Positions 1 to 9,530 of a stretch of 64,000 nucleotides of DNA are shown in pieces; within the stretch, counting starts at the first letter, position 1; every line of letters starts with the position of its first letter. The stretch comes from Polynucleobacter sp. MWH-Jannik1A5 (GTDB lineage: Bacteria; Pseudomonadota; Gammaproteobacteria; Burkholderiales; Burkholderiaceae). The position numbers and the translations under genes are program-made. The notes beneath the pieces were generated by a model, which worked only from the letters and a program-made list of their open reading frames with translations, was not told the origin of the DNA and searched no databases. The stretch covers positions 1,091,633 through 1,155,632 of the forward strand of contig NZ_JACVPQ010000001.1 in NCBI RefSeq assembly GCF_018881795.1, in the 5' to 3' direction.

Positions 1-1
1 T

Positions 2-355
2 TTGACTGGTACCGATGCCAAGGTCGCTATCAACCCCAAAGATGCTGATCTCATTCTAGAAATTACCAATGACATTCAGGGTCGCGAGATATTAGCTTAT
101 AACGCTAGTGGTCAGGTGTCAGCCTATCGCTTAAACATTCGCGTTGGCTTTAGAGCATTTGATTTGAGTGGGGCTGAAGTGGTTCCAGAGGCTGAGATTT
201 ATATGACACGCGATATGGACTTTACGGTGTCTACAGTTCTGGCAACAGACGTACAAATGCAGCAGTTCATAACGCTGATGCGTAAAGACTTGGCTATTCA
301 AATATTGCGTCGTGTAGCGGCAGCCGCTAAGGCACCGCAAGCCCGTTCTTTTTAG
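2..355 (+). CDS. lptE: LPS-assembly lipoprotein LptE, C-terminal part (5' end outside window)
   Basis: LptE is the outer-membrane lipoprotein that plugs the LptD barrel and helps insert lipopolysaccharide into the outer leaflet. Only about 117 C-terminal residues are present; the reading frame is open to the left edge, so the signal peptide and lipobox are not visible. The visible part has the expected alternating beta-strand pattern, the segment YRLNIRVGFRAFDLSG, and the closing helix with MRKDLAIQILRR. It lies 15 bases upstream of holA, the usual lptE-holA order in proteobacteria. The identity rests on that order plus sequence resemblance; the first codon is unknown. Confidence 0.85.
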   Translation: MTGTDAKVAINPKDADLILEITNDIQGREILAYNASGQVSAYRLNIRVGFRAFDLSGAEVVPEAEIYMTRDMDFTVSTVLATDVQMQQFITLMRKDLAIQILRRVAAAAKAPQARSF

Positions 356-370
356 GTAAACAGAGCTCGC

Positions 371-1432
371 ATGGTTAAAGTCGATGCCTTGCAAGTGCAC
401 CTTAAGTCCCTAAGTTCAGGCGGCGTAATGTTGCCGCTATATATTTTTAGTGGCGATGAGCCGTTATTAATGATGGAGGCTATGGACCAATTGCGATCTG
501 CAGCTAAGAAGCAGAACTTTACTGAACGTGAGGTATTGCTACAGGAGCGCGGCTTTGATTGGAGCACCCTTTTAAATGCTGGTCAGACCATGTCTCTGTT
601 TGGGGATAAGCGTTGGGTCGAGTTACGCATTCCAACTGGGAAGCCTGGGCGTGATGGGGCTGACGCTCTAAAACAATTCGCGGCACAAATTGCTTCGCAA
701 TCTATTGGCTCAGAAGGCCCAGATACCGTAGTTTGTATTGTCTTACCACGCTTAGATGGCAAGACCAAAACCTCTGCATGGTTTAGTGCTCTAGATGATG
801 CTGGCATGGCAATACAGATTGATTCCTTGGATCGCAGTCATTTACCGCAGTGGATTGCAGGACGTCTTAAGCGTCAAGATCAAGAGGTTGAGCCGGGTCC
901 TGAAGGTCAACGTGCACTTCAATTTATCGCTGATCAGGTAGAAGGCAATTTAATCGCTGCCCATCAAGAAATTCTGAAACTAGGTCTGCTATATCCCACG
1001 GGAAAATTAACTGAAGAGCAAATTCGTTCTTCTATTCTGAAAGTGGCGCGCTATAACGTCTTTGAGTTAACTGAAGCAATGTTGGCTGGTGATTTAGCAC
1101 GATTAAATCGCATGCTTGATGGCTTAAAGGGTGAGGGTGAGCCGCTCGTATTGATTCTGTGGAGCGTAACAGAGGAGCTTCGGATACTATCTAAGCTAAA
1201 GGCGGCAAGTGATGCTGGCGAGTCTTTGCAAAACCTGATGCGCGCTAACCGGATATGGGGAAATAAGGAGCGCTTATACCCAGCGGCAATTAGAAGGGTT
1301 CAGCCTCTGAAATTGCGAAGAGCTATGCAGGTAGCTGCCGGTTTAGATCGACAGGTAAAGGGGTTGCATGCTGCGGAGTTGCCAGCTGATCCCTGGGATG
1401 GTTTGCGTTTAGTTGGAAATTTATTGCGCTAA
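371..1432 (+). CDS. holA: DNA polymerase III subunit delta
   Basis: HolA is the clamp-loader delta subunit. It opens the beta sliding clamp within the gamma/tau-delta-delta' complex during replication. The 353-residue protein has the family's usual length. An N-terminal AAA+-like domain begins around PLYIFSGDEPLLMMEA (residues 21-36), where the Walker A is degenerate as is normal for delta. The C-terminal helical collar domain includes ILKVARYNVFELTEAMLAGD and the closing DPWDGLRLVGNLLR. It directly follows lptE, as in E. coli, probably in one transcript. An upstream in-frame start was not needed because the ATG comes 15 bases after the lptE stop. Confidence 0.95.
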   Translation: MVKVDALQVHLKSLSSGGVMLPLYIFSGDEPLLMMEAMDQLRSAAKKQNFTEREVLLQERGFDWSTLLNAGQTMSLFGDKRWVELRIPTGKPGRDGADALKQFAAQIASQSIGSEGPDTVVCIVLPRLDGKTKTSAWFSALDDAGMAIQIDSLDRSHLPQWIAGRLKRQDQEVEPGPEGQRALQFIADQVEGNLIAAHQEILKLGLLYPTGKLTEEQIRSSILKVARYNVFELTEAMLAGDLARLNRMLDGLKGEGEPLVLILWSVTEELRILSKLKAASDAGESLQNLMRANRIWGNKERLYPAAIRRVQPLKLRRAMQVAAGLDRQVKGLHAAELPADPWDGLRLVGNLLR

Positions 1433-1496
1433 GAGAATTATTTAGTAAATACATAACAGTTTATAAAGTAACAAGAGAGCAACAAGAGAATACAAA

Positions 1497-2774
1497 ATGA
1501 GTTCAGCGATTCAAGTAATGATGCAAGATATTGGAATGCGAGCGCGAGCGGCATCGCGTGCAATGGCGCGTGCATCAAGTGAGCAAAAGAATCAAGCTTT
1601 ATTGCATATTGCTAAAGTGGTTCGCCAAAAGACAGATGAGATTCAGCGAGTGAATCAAGTGGACGTGGAGCGTGCCAAGGCGAATGGTCAAGATGCAGCT
1701 TTTGTAGATCGCTTAACGATGACACCAAAAACCATTGAAACGATGGCTTTAGGTCTAGAGCAAATTGTTTCGTTAGAAGATCCTATTGGCAAAATTACAC
1801 CCTTACAAAAACAGGCTTCAGGTATTGAGCTTGGACAGATGCGTGTGCCATTAGGTGTCATCGGCATTATTTATGAGTCACGTCCCAATGTCACTATTGA
1901 TGCAGCTGCTTTGTGCTTAAAGTCCGGTAATGCCGTGATTCTGCGTGGGGGCTCTGAGGCAATTGATTCCAATACTTTATTGGCCCAGATTATTCAAGAA
2001 GGTTTGGCAGCTGCTGGCTTGCCTAAGGATGCAGTGCAAGTAGTGACAACGACTGATCGCAGCGCCGTTGGTGAAATGATCACCATGACTCAATATATTG
2101 ATGTCATCGTGCCACGGGGTGGAAAGAGCTTGATCGCACGGTTAATGGCTGAAGCACGGGTTCCAATGATCAAGCACTTAGATGGCATCTGTCATACCTA
2201 TATTGATTCCGATGCTGATGTAGCAATGGCCGTAAAGGTATGTGATAACGCTAAGACTCAACGCTATGCTCCATGTAATGCAATGGAGACTTTGCTAGTG
2301 AATCAAGAGATTGCAAATAAAGTGCTGCCAACCCTTTGTAAGATTTACCAAGATAAGGGCGTAGAGCTACGCGTTGATTCATTAACTCGTAAAACACTAG
2401 AGTCCAATGGCTTCCAGAATTTAGTCGATGCCCAAGAAGAAGATTGGCAAACTGAGTATTTGGCACCAATTCTGTCAATTAAGACTGTCGCCAATATTGA
2501 TGAGGCGATGAATCACATTGAACAATATGGCAGCAAGCACACGGATGCCATCATTACTAATGACAAATCCAAAGCCGATCGTTTCTTGCGTGAAGTTGAT
2601 AGCGCCAGCGTGATGGTCAATGCTAGTACGCGTTTTGCAGATGGTTTTGAGTATGGCCTGGGCGCTGAAATTGGGATCTCAAATGACAAACTACATGCTC
2701 GTGGCCCTGTTGGTCTGGATGGGTTGACTTCCCTGAAGTATGTTGTCATGGGTCATGGCGAGATCCGCACTTAA
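1497..2774 (+). CDS. proA: gamma-glutamyl phosphate reductase
   Basis: ProA reduces gamma-glutamyl phosphate to glutamate-5-semialdehyde with NADPH, the second step of proline synthesis, in the cytosol. The 425-residue protein belongs to the aldehyde dehydrogenase superfamily. The catalytic cysteine is Cys260 in [12 protein letters not shown], and the substrate region contains [12 protein letters not shown] (residues 205-216) and [11 protein letters not shown]. The end [19 protein letters not shown] is typical. It follows holA after 64 bases and sits 21 bases before a small membrane protein gene. ProB is not in the window. The start is preceded by a purine-rich AGAGAGCAACAAGAG stretch. Confidence 0.97.
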   Translation: MSSAIQVMMQDIGMRARAASRAMARASSEQKNQALLHIAKVVRQKTDEIQRVNQVDVERAKANGQDAAFVDRLTMTPKTIETMALGLEQIVSLEDPIGKITPLQKQASGIELGQMRVPLGVIGIIYESRPNVTIDAAALCLKSGNAVILRGGSEAIDSNTLLAQIIQEGLAAAGLPKDAVQVVTTTDRSAVGEMITMTQYIDVIVPRGGKSLIARLMAEARVPMIKHLDGICHTYIDSDADVAMAVKVCDNAKTQRYAPCNAMETLLVNQEIANKVLPTLCKIYQDKGVELRVDSLTRKTLESNGFQNLVDAQEEDWQTEYLAPILSIKTVANIDEAMNHIEQYGSKHTDAIITNDKSKADRFLREVDSASVMVNASTRFADGFEYGLGAEIGISNDKLHARGPVGLDGLTSLKYVVMGHGEIRT

Positions 2775-2795
2775 ATTTAATAGAAAAGATTCAAT

Positions 2796-3221
2796 ATGAG
2801 TAATGCCTATCTCTGGGTCAAAACCTTTCACATCGTATTTATTACCTCGTGGTTCGCTGGCTTGTTTTACCTACCCAGAATTTTTGTTAACTTAGTTGAA
2901 GAGAAGAATGTTGAAGCTTATGCTCGTTTGTTAGGTATGGCTGACCGTCTATTTCGGTTTATGACTATTTTGGCGGTACCGGCAGTCTTGTTGGGCCTGA
3001 CTCTTTGGCTTCACTTTGGCATTGGTCGCGGTGATGCCTGGATGCACGCTAAATTGTTATTTGTGATTCTAGTGATTGGTTATCACCATGCATGTTTAAG
3101 TTTGCTCAAGAAGTTCCGTGCCGGAGTGAATAAGCGTTCAGGTGTTTGGTTTCGTTGGTTTAATGAAGTACCGGTCATTTTGCTAGTCATCATTGTTGCT
3201 TTAGTGCTTTTCAAGCCATAA
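2796..3221 (+). CDS. HemJ/CopD-like integral membrane protein
   Basis: This is a 141-residue protein with about four membrane helices, of the UPF0093/HemJ type often annotated as CopD family. HemJ proteins oxidise protoporphyrinogen IX to protoporphyrin IX in many bacteria that lack HemY or HemG. The N-terminal segment KTFHIVFITSWFAGLFYLPR (residues 9-28) carries the conserved histidine and the WFAGLFYLPR signature, and a second histidine pair lies in VIGYHHACL near residue 95. hemL is about 1.7 kb downstream, consistent with a heme role but not proof. A plain CopD-like protein of unknown function is the alternative. Confidence 0.75.
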   Translation: MSNAYLWVKTFHIVFITSWFAGLFYLPRIFVNLVEEKNVEAYARLLGMADRLFRFMTILAVPAVLLGLTLWLHFGIGRGDAWMHAKLLFVILVIGYHHACLSLLKKFRAGVNKRSGVWFRWFNEVPVILLVIIVALVLFKP

Positions 3222-3262
3222 AGCCGCCTCATTTTTAATTTCTTTTAAAGACTGTTAGCCCC

Positions 3263-4705
3263 ATGAGATTTTTTGTTGTATGTCCAGGCGGTTTAGAAGT
3301 ACCGCTTGCCCAGGAGCTCGCAGAGATTGCTGGACGTCCAGAATGCAAGGCTTTAGGGGCTTGGGTAATAGATCCGACACCTACAAGTCCGACTGGAGGC
3401 GTTGGTCTTGCTGCGCCATTATCTGCAGCAATGGCACTAAATTTACACTCCAGAATTGCAAGCCGTGTTCTATTGCAAATGGCTCAAGCACCCTATAGGC
3501 AAGAAGAAGATTTGTATAAGTTGGCTAGCGGTTTAGCGTGGGAGGAGTGGTTTACCTCCAAGCAAACTTTGCGTGTGGATGTGACGGCACATCGGTCTCC
3601 TTTAAAAAGTTTAAATTTTGCAACGCTCAAAATTAAAGATGCGATTGTGGATCGCTTGCGTGATGTCACCGGTGACCGGCCTAGTATTGATACCGCTTTC
3701 CCAGATGTGCGTGTACAGGCTCATTTAACGGCAACCCAAGTCGCGATTTATTTAGATACTTCTGGAGAGGCCCTATTTAAACGTGGCTGGCGTGACGAAA
3801 AAGGGGATGCGCCCCTAAAAGAAAATTTAGCAGCCGGGATCTTGTCGTTCACTGCATGGAAGCCTGGGCAAACTTTATTTGACCCAATGTGCGGTAGTGG
3901 CACTTTTTTAATTGAGGCTGCTCAGATAGCTTTGTCTATTCCGCCTGGGGCGATTCGCGCAGGAATGTATGGTGATGATGCTAAGTCTAGCAGGCTGGCT
4001 TATCGCCCCCTGATTACCTCTGCACATGGCTTTGGGTTTCAGAGGCTTAAGCCATTTAATGAGTCTGCTGAACAAAAGCGTTGGGTAGATTTAAAAGAGG
4101 GCGCTCTAGCGCAAATGTTAGAAAAGCGTAAACAGTTCCCTGGAGTTGAGGCTTTACAAATTACCGGTGGCGATATTAATGAAAAATTAGTGTCGATGTT
4201 TAAGGGTAACTGGCAAAGAGCGCAGTTACCTGACCAGCCGGTAGTCCGTCAAATTGATGCCCTTGCTGCTAAGCCTCCAGGTGGAGTTGGTGAAGGAGTG
4301 ATGTTGTTAAATCCACCTTATGGTGAGCGTCTAGTGATTAAAGGTGGTCGCGGACAAGATCGCGCTGCTAATCAAGATGCTCGATACGATGACTTGGATG
4401 AACCAGATAATCGCTTTGAACTGAATTTAGAGACTGGTCGTCAAAGTGCTAAACGTTCTAGCCGTGAATCATTAAAAAAACTACAGGCCCAAGAAGAGCA
4501 AGACCCTAAATTTGTGGAGTTTTTGCGTCAGTTTGGCCAGCATTTGAAAGATGACTTTGGTGGTTGGAATATATTCGTTTTAACTGCAGATATGGCCCTA
4601 CCGGGTCAATTGCGTATTAAAGAATCCAAGCGCACCCCTTTATTTAACGGTCCGCTTGAGTGTCGTCTATTCAAGTTTGAGATGCATGCAAAGCGACCTA
4701 CTTAA
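3263..4705 (+). CDS. THUMP-domain class I rRNA guanine-N2-methyltransferase (RlmL-like)
   Basis: This is a 480-residue SAM-dependent RNA methyltransferase resembling the N-terminal half of E. coli RlmKL, which makes m2G2445 in 23S rRNA. An N-terminal THUMP domain covers about residues 1-165. The Rossmann methyltransferase domain starts at FDPMCGSGTFLIEAAQIAL (near residue 212). The target-base motif NPPYGERL lies near residue 350, inside the NPPY consensus of N-methyltransferases. It lacks the C-terminal RlmK half of the enterobacterial fusion. The stretch around residues 365-400 is rich in charged residues and may be a linker insertion. Start ATG at 3263; the exact target nucleotide is inferred from homology. 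Confidence 0.85.
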   Translation: MRFFVVCPGGLEVPLAQELAEIAGRPECKALGAWVIDPTPTSPTGGVGLAAPLSAAMALNLHSRIASRVLLQMAQAPYRQEEDLYKLASGLAWEEWFTSKQTLRVDVTAHRSPLKSLNFATLKIKDAIVDRLRDVTGDRPSIDTAFPDVRVQAHLTATQVAIYLDTSGEALFKRGWRDEKGDAPLKENLAAGILSFTAWKPGQTLFDPMCGSGTFLIEAAQIALSIPPGAIRAGMYGDDAKSSRLAYRPLITSAHGFGFQRLKPFNESAEQKRWVDLKEGALAQMLEKRKQFPGVEALQITGGDINEKLVSMFKGNWQRAQLPDQPVVRQIDALAAKPPGGVGEGVMLLNPPYGERLVIKGGRGQDRAANQDARYDDLDEPDNRFELNLETGRQSAKRSSRESLKKLQAQEEQDPKFVEFLRQFGQHLKDDFGGWNIFVLTADMALPGQLRIKESKRTPLFNGPLECRLFKFEMHAKRPT

Positions 4706-4771
4706 GTGGTCATAAAACCGTAAAATAAGACAACAAGTTAGAAGAAGTAAAGATAGGCGGAGAGCAAAGTA

Positions 4772-4942
4772 ATGGAATTTAAAACATATATGTGTTTAAT
4801 CTGCGGTTGGGTTTATGACGAAGCTGCTGGTTTGCCTGATGAAGGTATTGCGCCAGGCACGCTTTGGAAGGATGTGCCGATGAATTGGACATGCCCGGAG
4901 TGCGGTGCCCGCAAGGAAGATTTTGAAATGATGGCAATTTAA
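4772..4942 (+). CDS. rubredoxin
   Basis: This 56-residue gene (ATG at 4772, TAA at 4940-4942) encodes a classic one-iron rubredoxin. Both metal-binding knuckles are present: CLICGW (Cys8, Cys11) and CPECGA (Cys41, Cys44), with the conserved YDEAAGLPDEGIAPGT between them. Rubredoxins carry single electrons in the cytosol to partners such as oxygenases or peroxide-detoxifying enzymes. A ribosome site lies in the GGCGGAGAG stretch just upstream. It ends 12 bases before hemL, and I recall rubredoxin next to hemL in other betaproteobacteria. Its redox partner is not visible here. Confidence 0.95.
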   Translation: MEFKTYMCLICGWVYDEAAGLPDEGIAPGTLWKDVPMNWTCPECGARKEDFEMMAI

Positions 4943-4954
4943 TTAAAAACAATA

Positions 4955-6256
4955 ATGGCAAAAGTAGATCAAAACGAAGCGCTGTTTGAGCGTGCGCAAA
5001 AGACAATTCCTGGAGGAGTGAACTCTCCGGTGAGGGCTTTCCGTCAGGTGGGCGGCACACCTCGTTTTGTTGCTAAAGCTAAGGGCCCTTATTTTTGGGA
5101 TGTCAACGATAAGCGCTATATCGATTTGATTATGTCTTGGGGTCCTATGATTGTGGGCCACGCAAATCCTGAAGTAGTAGCTGCAGTGCAGAAGGCCGCA
5201 GAAACTAGCTTTAGTTACGGCGCCCCAACTGAAGGTGAGATCGAATTGGCAGAACGTATTTGCGCTTTGATGCCAAGCGTAGAACAAGTGCGCATGGTTT
5301 CAAGTGGCACAGAGGCAACAATGAGTGCCTTACGTTTAGCTCGTGGTTATACCGGACGTGATTTGATTATCAAGTTTGAGGGTTGCTATCACGGTCATGC
5401 TGATAGTCTTTTGGTGAAGGCAGGTTCTGGCTTATTAACCTTTGCGGACTCTACTCAGAATGCACCGTCTTCAGGTGGTGTTCCACAGGATTTGGTGAAA
5501 CATACTTTAGTTCTGCCGTACAACGATGTGGCGGCAATTGAAGAGGTGTTTAAAAAACAGGGCAATCAAATTGCTGCTGTCATTATTGAGCCGATTGCTG
5601 GCAATATGAATTTAATTAAGCCATCGAAAGCATTTTTGGCTGCGATTAGGTCTCTCACTAGTAAGTATGGCGCCGTACTAATCTATGACGAAGTGATGAC
5701 TGGCTTTAGGGTGGCTTTGGGCGGCGCTCAGTCTTTACAAGGTATTACTCCAGATTTGACATGCTTGGGCAAGGTAATGGGCGGCGGTATGCCGATGGCA
5801 GCCTTTGGTGGCAAGAAAGAAATCATGTCTAAGCTTGCCCCTTTAGGCAATGTTTACCAGGCCGGAACGCTCTCTGGTAATCCAGTAGCTGTTGCTGCGG
5901 GTTTAAAGACATTAGAGATTATTTCTAGAGAAGGTTTCTACGAATGCCTGACAGGTCAGACTGAAAAACTCATGGCCGGCCTTAAGGCAGCTGCAGACAA
6001 AAATAAGATTCCTTTTGCAGTCGATAGCGAAGGCGGCATGTTTGGTTTTTATTTTGCTGATCATGTTCCGAATTCTTATGAAGCAGTAACCAAAACTAAT
6101 ATTGATGCCTTTAAGAAATTCTTTCATCTAATGTTGGATGAAGGGGTGTACTTGGCACCATCAGCTTATGAGGCAGGATTCACTTCCATTGCGCATGATA
6201 ATACTGTGCTAGATGAGATTATTGCTGCTGCAGAGACGGTATTTAAGAAGCTCTAA
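4955..6256 (+). CDS. hemL: glutamate-1-semialdehyde 2,1-aminomutase
   Basis: HemL converts glutamate-1-semialdehyde to 5-aminolevulinate using pyridoxamine phosphate, the last step of the C5 route to heme. The 433-residue length is normal. The PLP-binding lysine is Lys273 in [17 protein letters not shown], with the preceding [15 protein letters not shown]. The N-terminal [11 protein letters not shown] and the gating region around [15 protein letters not shown] are also conserved. It is probably cotranscribed with the rubredoxin 12 bases upstream and converges on apaH, with only 15 bases between the stops. Confidence 0.98.
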   Translation: MAKVDQNEALFERAQKTIPGGVNSPVRAFRQVGGTPRFVAKAKGPYFWDVNDKRYIDLIMSWGPMIVGHANPEVVAAVQKAAETSFSYGAPTEGEIELAERICALMPSVEQVRMVSSGTEATMSALRLARGYTGRDLIIKFEGCYHGHADSLLVKAGSGLLTFADSTQNAPSSGGVPQDLVKHTLVLPYNDVAAIEEVFKKQGNQIAAVIIEPIAGNMNLIKPSKAFLAAIRSLTSKYGAVLIYDEVMTGFRVALGGAQSLQGITPDLTCLGKVMGGGMPMAAFGGKKEIMSKLAPLGNVYQAGTLSGNPVAVAAGLKTLEIISREGFYECLTGQTEKLMAGLKAAADKNKIPFAVDSEGGMFGFYFADHVPNSYEAVTKTNIDAFKKFFHLMLDEGVYLAPSAYEAGFTSIAHDNTVLDEIIAAAETVFKKL

Positions 6257-6271
6257 AGTAGTATTTTTAAA

Positions 6272-7111
6272 CTACATCCGCAGTGGATGGTCGTAACCTT
6301 CTACTTGGGTGACATCTAATTTTTTGCTGTCTTTATTCGAGTCTGCGATTTCTAGGGCAGTAAGTTTGCCGCCCCAAACGCAGCCGGTATCTAAGCCAAT
6401 AACGTTGTGTTTGCGGAGTAAGCCCAACGTAGACCAGTGTCCGAAGTAAATTAAAGTATCAGTGGTTTTTCTATTAGGCGCCATAAACCAAGGGGTGTAG
6501 CCCTTCGGACCATCTTCCAGGCCTTCTTTGCTCTCAAACTCCATCTGACCAGTCGGGCTGCAAAAACGCATTCTGGTTAGTGCATTGGTAATCACGCGTA
6601 AGCGTTCATATCCTTTTAGGGAGTTGCTCCACTTATTGGGTGTGTTGCCATACATATTAGATAGAAAGGTTTTATAAGACTTGCTACGCAATGCTTTTTC
6701 AACTTCTTGAGCGCATTCAATCGTCTGCTGTAAGTCCCATTGCGGCAGTACGCCTGCATGCACCGTCAGAACGTTGCCATTACTGAGTGCCATAGGGCGG
6801 TGCCGCATCCAGTCAATAAGCTCTGCACGATCGGGTGCATGTAGGATCGGCCCAACGGTATCGAGGCCTTTTGTTTTGCGAAGACCGGCATCAATAGCAA
6901 GAAGGTGTAAGTCATGATTACCTAGGATGCATTCAGCGCGGCCAGATTCTTGTAATGTTTTTAAGTGCCGCAACGCCCCTAATGAATCAGGCCCGCGATT
7001 AACTAAGTCTCCCAGAAAAATCATTTTGGATTTTGGTGGGAGCTTTTTGACTAAGGCTTTTAATGAGGGTGCGCAGCCTTGCACATCACCTACGGCATAT
7101 ATCTTGCTCAT
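6272..7111 (-). CDS. apaH: symmetrical diadenosine tetraphosphatase
   Basis: ApaH hydrolyses Ap4A to two ADP and can also remove Np4 caps from RNA 5' ends. It is a 279-residue calcineurin-like metallophosphatase. The metal-binding signatures are in order: AVGDVQGC (residues 6-13), FLGDLVNRGPDSL (about 32-44), and GNHDLHLLAI (about 64-73). The later part includes WMRHRPM and TVHAGVLPQWD. It is transcribed leftward, with the photolyase gene 38 bases upstream on the same strand, so the two may form a small operon. Confidence 0.96.
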   Translation of the reverse strand: MSKIYAVGDVQGCAPSLKALVKKLPPKSKMIFLGDLVNRGPDSLGALRHLKTLQESGRAECILGNHDLHLLAIDAGLRKTKGLDTVGPILHAPDRAELIDWMRHRPMALSNGNVLTVHAGVLPQWDLQQTIECAQEVEKALRSKSYKTFLSNMYGNTPNKWSNSLKGYERLRVITNALTRMRFCSPTGQMEFESKEGLEDGPKGYTPWFMAPNRKTTDTLIYFGHWSTLGLLRKHNVIGLDTGCVWGGKLTALEIADSNKDSKKLDVTQVEGYDHPLRM

Positions 7112-7149
7112 GTCTTATCTTAAAGCCGAATCCAAATATATTGCAGGGG

Positions 7150-8622
7150 CTAGGCGATTTTTTTGACAACGCTATATCGCACTAAAGTCTTTTTGCGTGC
7201 TTCATCGTGATCTACTACCGGCAAGGGGTAATCTCTTCCCATGAGAATGCCTGCAGCCTCTAGCTCAATATGGCCGGCCTTCCATGGGGCATGAATCGAC
7301 TTCTTGGAGAGCTTGCTTAACTGAGGAAGATAGCGTTTGATGAACTTACCCTCAGGATCAAATTTTTCCGATTGGGTGATCGGATTAAAGATCCGAAAAT
7401 AAGGTTGAGCGTCGCAGCCTGACGAGGAAGCCCATTGCCAGCCACCATTATTGGAAGACAGTTCAAAGTCATTGAGGTGCTCTGCAAAATAAGCCTCACC
7501 CCAGCGCCAATCAACGCCCAAATCTTTTGTTAAAAAACTGGCTACGACCATACGCAGACGATTGTGCATATAGCCACTTTGATTGAGTTGATGCATGGCT
7601 GCGTCAACTAGTGGGTAACCTGTTTTGCCCTCACACCAAGCGGTAAATAATTTTTTGGCTGTAGCTCCGCTCTCCCAGGCAATATTATCGTAGTCGGGCT
7701 TAAACGACGCACCTTTTGCAAGGCGAGGGTGATTGGCCAGAATCATGAAATAGAAATCGCGCCAGATTAATTCACTCAGCCAAATGGTGGCGCCCATACT
7801 TCCTGCTAGCATGCGGCGATGCGCTTCACGCACCAATCCGCGGATAGAGAGCATGCCAAAACGTAAGTGTGTAGAGAGGTAACTCACTCCTTTAATTGCA
7901 GGAAAGTCTCTGCCAATTTGGTATTGATCAATGCGGGTGAGAAAGTCTTCTAAAAAAGCTTGACCACCTTCTGAGCCCGGCGGCAAATAGCTCTCAATAC
8001 CGGTGGAGCAAAAACCCATTGACTCAAGTGAGGGGAGTGGCTCATTCAGTTTTTTGGGAATGGCTGCAAACTGACCAGCTTTTGCCTTGCATGAATAAGC
8101 TGCCAGATCTTTTTCTTGCAGCGTTTTGAGCCAATTATTTTTGTAGGGTGTAAAGATGGAAAAGACAGTATTTGAATTAGTGAGAATTTCTTTCTTCTCA
8201 AAGATCACTTGATCTTTAAAAGCCTCAAAACCAATCCCTTGTTTTTCTAATTGTGCTTTGACAGTCTCATCGCGTTCAATTGCTGATGGCTCGTAGTCAT
8301 GATTGGTAAAGACCGTATTCACACTTAATGCTTTAGCAATTTCTGGAATACATTGAGCTGGCTTTCCAAAGCGGACAATCAGTCCTCCGCCTTGTTTTCT
8401 TAGCTCATCATCAATTTGCTTGATGCCCTGCCAAATAAAGTCTACCCGGCGGTCGTGCTTTAGCCCATTGGCATCTAGTTCGCCCTTTAATAAGGGTTGA
8501 AGAATATCGGCATCAAAAATAAAAGTAAGCCATACCTGGCCACATTCTTTGAGGGCGTGGTGAAGGGCGGCATTGTCATAAAGGCGGAGGTCGCGGCGGA
8601 GCCAAACAAGAGCTTTTTGCAT
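7150..8622 (-). CDS. phrB: deoxyribodipyrimidine photolyase (class I CPD)
   Basis: This is a blue-light flavoenzyme that splits cyclobutane pyrimidine dimers. The 490-residue protein begins with the photolyase alpha/beta domain, ALVWLRRDLRLYDNAALHHAL, which binds an antenna cofactor. The C-terminal FAD domain includes IWLSELIWRDFYFMIL, GYPLVDAAMHQLNQSGYMHN and SSNNGGWQWASSSGCDAQPYF. The Trp-rich electron chain and the Asn of the NGGWQWA segment are in place, so repair function is likely rather than a sensory cryptochrome. The gene is divergent from the DUF218 protein, with a 73-base intergenic space. This fits a surface-water organism exposed to sunlight (inference). Confidence 0.95.
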   Translation of the reverse strand: MQKALVWLRRDLRLYDNAALHHALKECGQVWLTFIFDADILQPLLKGELDANGLKHDRRVDFIWQGIKQIDDELRKQGGGLIVRFGKPAQCIPEIAKALSVNTVFTNHDYEPSAIERDETVKAQLEKQGIGFEAFKDQVIFEKKEILTNSNTVFSIFTPYKNNWLKTLQEKDLAAYSCKAKAGQFAAIPKKLNEPLPSLESMGFCSTGIESYLPPGSEGGQAFLEDFLTRIDQYQIGRDFPAIKGVSYLSTHLRFGMLSIRGLVREAHRRMLAGSMGATIWLSELIWRDFYFMILANHPRLAKGASFKPDYDNIAWESGATAKKLFTAWCEGKTGYPLVDAAMHQLNQSGYMHNRLRMVVASFLTKDLGVDWRWGEAYFAEHLNDFELSSNNGGWQWASSSGCDAQPYFRIFNPITQSEKFDPEGKFIKRYLPQLSKLSKKSIHAPWKAGHIELEAAGILMGRDYPLPVVDHDEARKKTLVRYSVVKKIA

Positions 8623-8695
8623 AGCCCCTATATTAGGGCTTATTGGGACAAAGTGCTGAAGGCCTAAAGCCTAGGACGGGTTAATATCGACAGTA

Positions 8696-9508
8696 ATGAT
8701 GGATACAACCTTTTTTATTCTTGCGAATGTGGTGCAGTTTTGTATTGAGCCATTAAATTGGCTTTTGATCTTATTGCCCCTAAGCTTACTTTTTTTATAC
8801 CTCAGAAAGCCGGCGCTGTGTAAGCGGTTTCTACTATTGGCATTCGTCGATCTGATACTTGTTGGCTGGATACCTACCGCAGAAATTTTCTTGAGGGCGC
8901 TAGAAGATGCGGTGCCCAAAGCGACTCTCTCACAATTTGCTGAAAAAGATATTGGCGGGATCATTATTTTGGGCGGTGCAATTGAAGGGGGGCGGATCTC
9001 GATTGACAGAGGTGAAGTTTCTATTGGTTCCTCCGCTGAGCGCATCACTAAGGCATTTGAGCTGATCCGTAAATATCCCGATCTACCATATATATTTAGT
9101 GGTTACTCAGCACGCCTTTTGCCTCAGGGCCTATCTGAAGCGGATGCATTTAAACAGCTTGTTCAAGAGCAGGGCCTGAATCAGGCTATGGCGCACTACG
9201 AGAACCAATCCCGGAATACCTATGAGAATGTCCTTTTCATAAAGCCTATGATTGCTGAATATGGATCTAAGGGTGATTTCGATCAACCCAAACCTTGGCT
9301 TTTAATAACCTCAGCAAGCCATATGTACCGATCGGTCAAAATTTTTCAGAAACAGGGAATTCAAGTCATTCCTGTGCCGGTGGATTACCAAACGGCCAAT
9401 ACCCTGCACTGGTGGAGGTTTGATTTGGAGGATGGAGCTCAAAATTGGAATAAATTGGTTCATGAAGTCATCGGTCTTGTGGGTTACTGGGTTACTGGAA
9501 AGATCTAG
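8696..9508 (+). CDS. YdcF/ElyC-like DUF218 membrane protein
   Basis: This is a 270-residue protein of the DUF218 (YdcF/SanA/ElyC) superfamily, whose members affect envelope integrity; ElyC influences use of the lipid carrier in peptidoglycan synthesis. Two hydrophobic segments lie at about residues 5-40 and 45-62. The DUF218 fold begins near DIGGIIILGGAIEGG (residues 85-99) and includes ENQSRNTYENV and LLITSASHMYRSVKIF, the usual conserved polar positions. Two tandem ATGs start at 8696 and 8699. It is followed after 22 bases by yqgE. The function is not established; cell-wall involvement is inferred from the family. Confidence 0.8.
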   Translation: MMDTTFFILANVVQFCIEPLNWLLILLPLSLLFLYLRKPALCKRFLLLAFVDLILVGWIPTAEIFLRALEDAVPKATLSQFAEKDIGGIIILGGAIEGGRISIDRGEVSIGSSAERITKAFELIRKYPDLPYIFSGYSARLLPQGLSEADAFKQLVQEQGLNQAMAHYENQSRNTYENVLFIKPMIAEYGSKGDFDQPKPWLLITSASHMYRSVKIFQKQGIQVIPVPVDYQTANTLHWWRFDLEDGAQNWNKLVHEVIGLVGYWVTGKI

Positions 9509-9530
9509 ATATTCGGTAAAATAGATACAT

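Noticed and set aside
6257..6271. Terminator between hemL and apaH
   Set aside because: Only a 4-base stem around an A/T loop; too weak to list.
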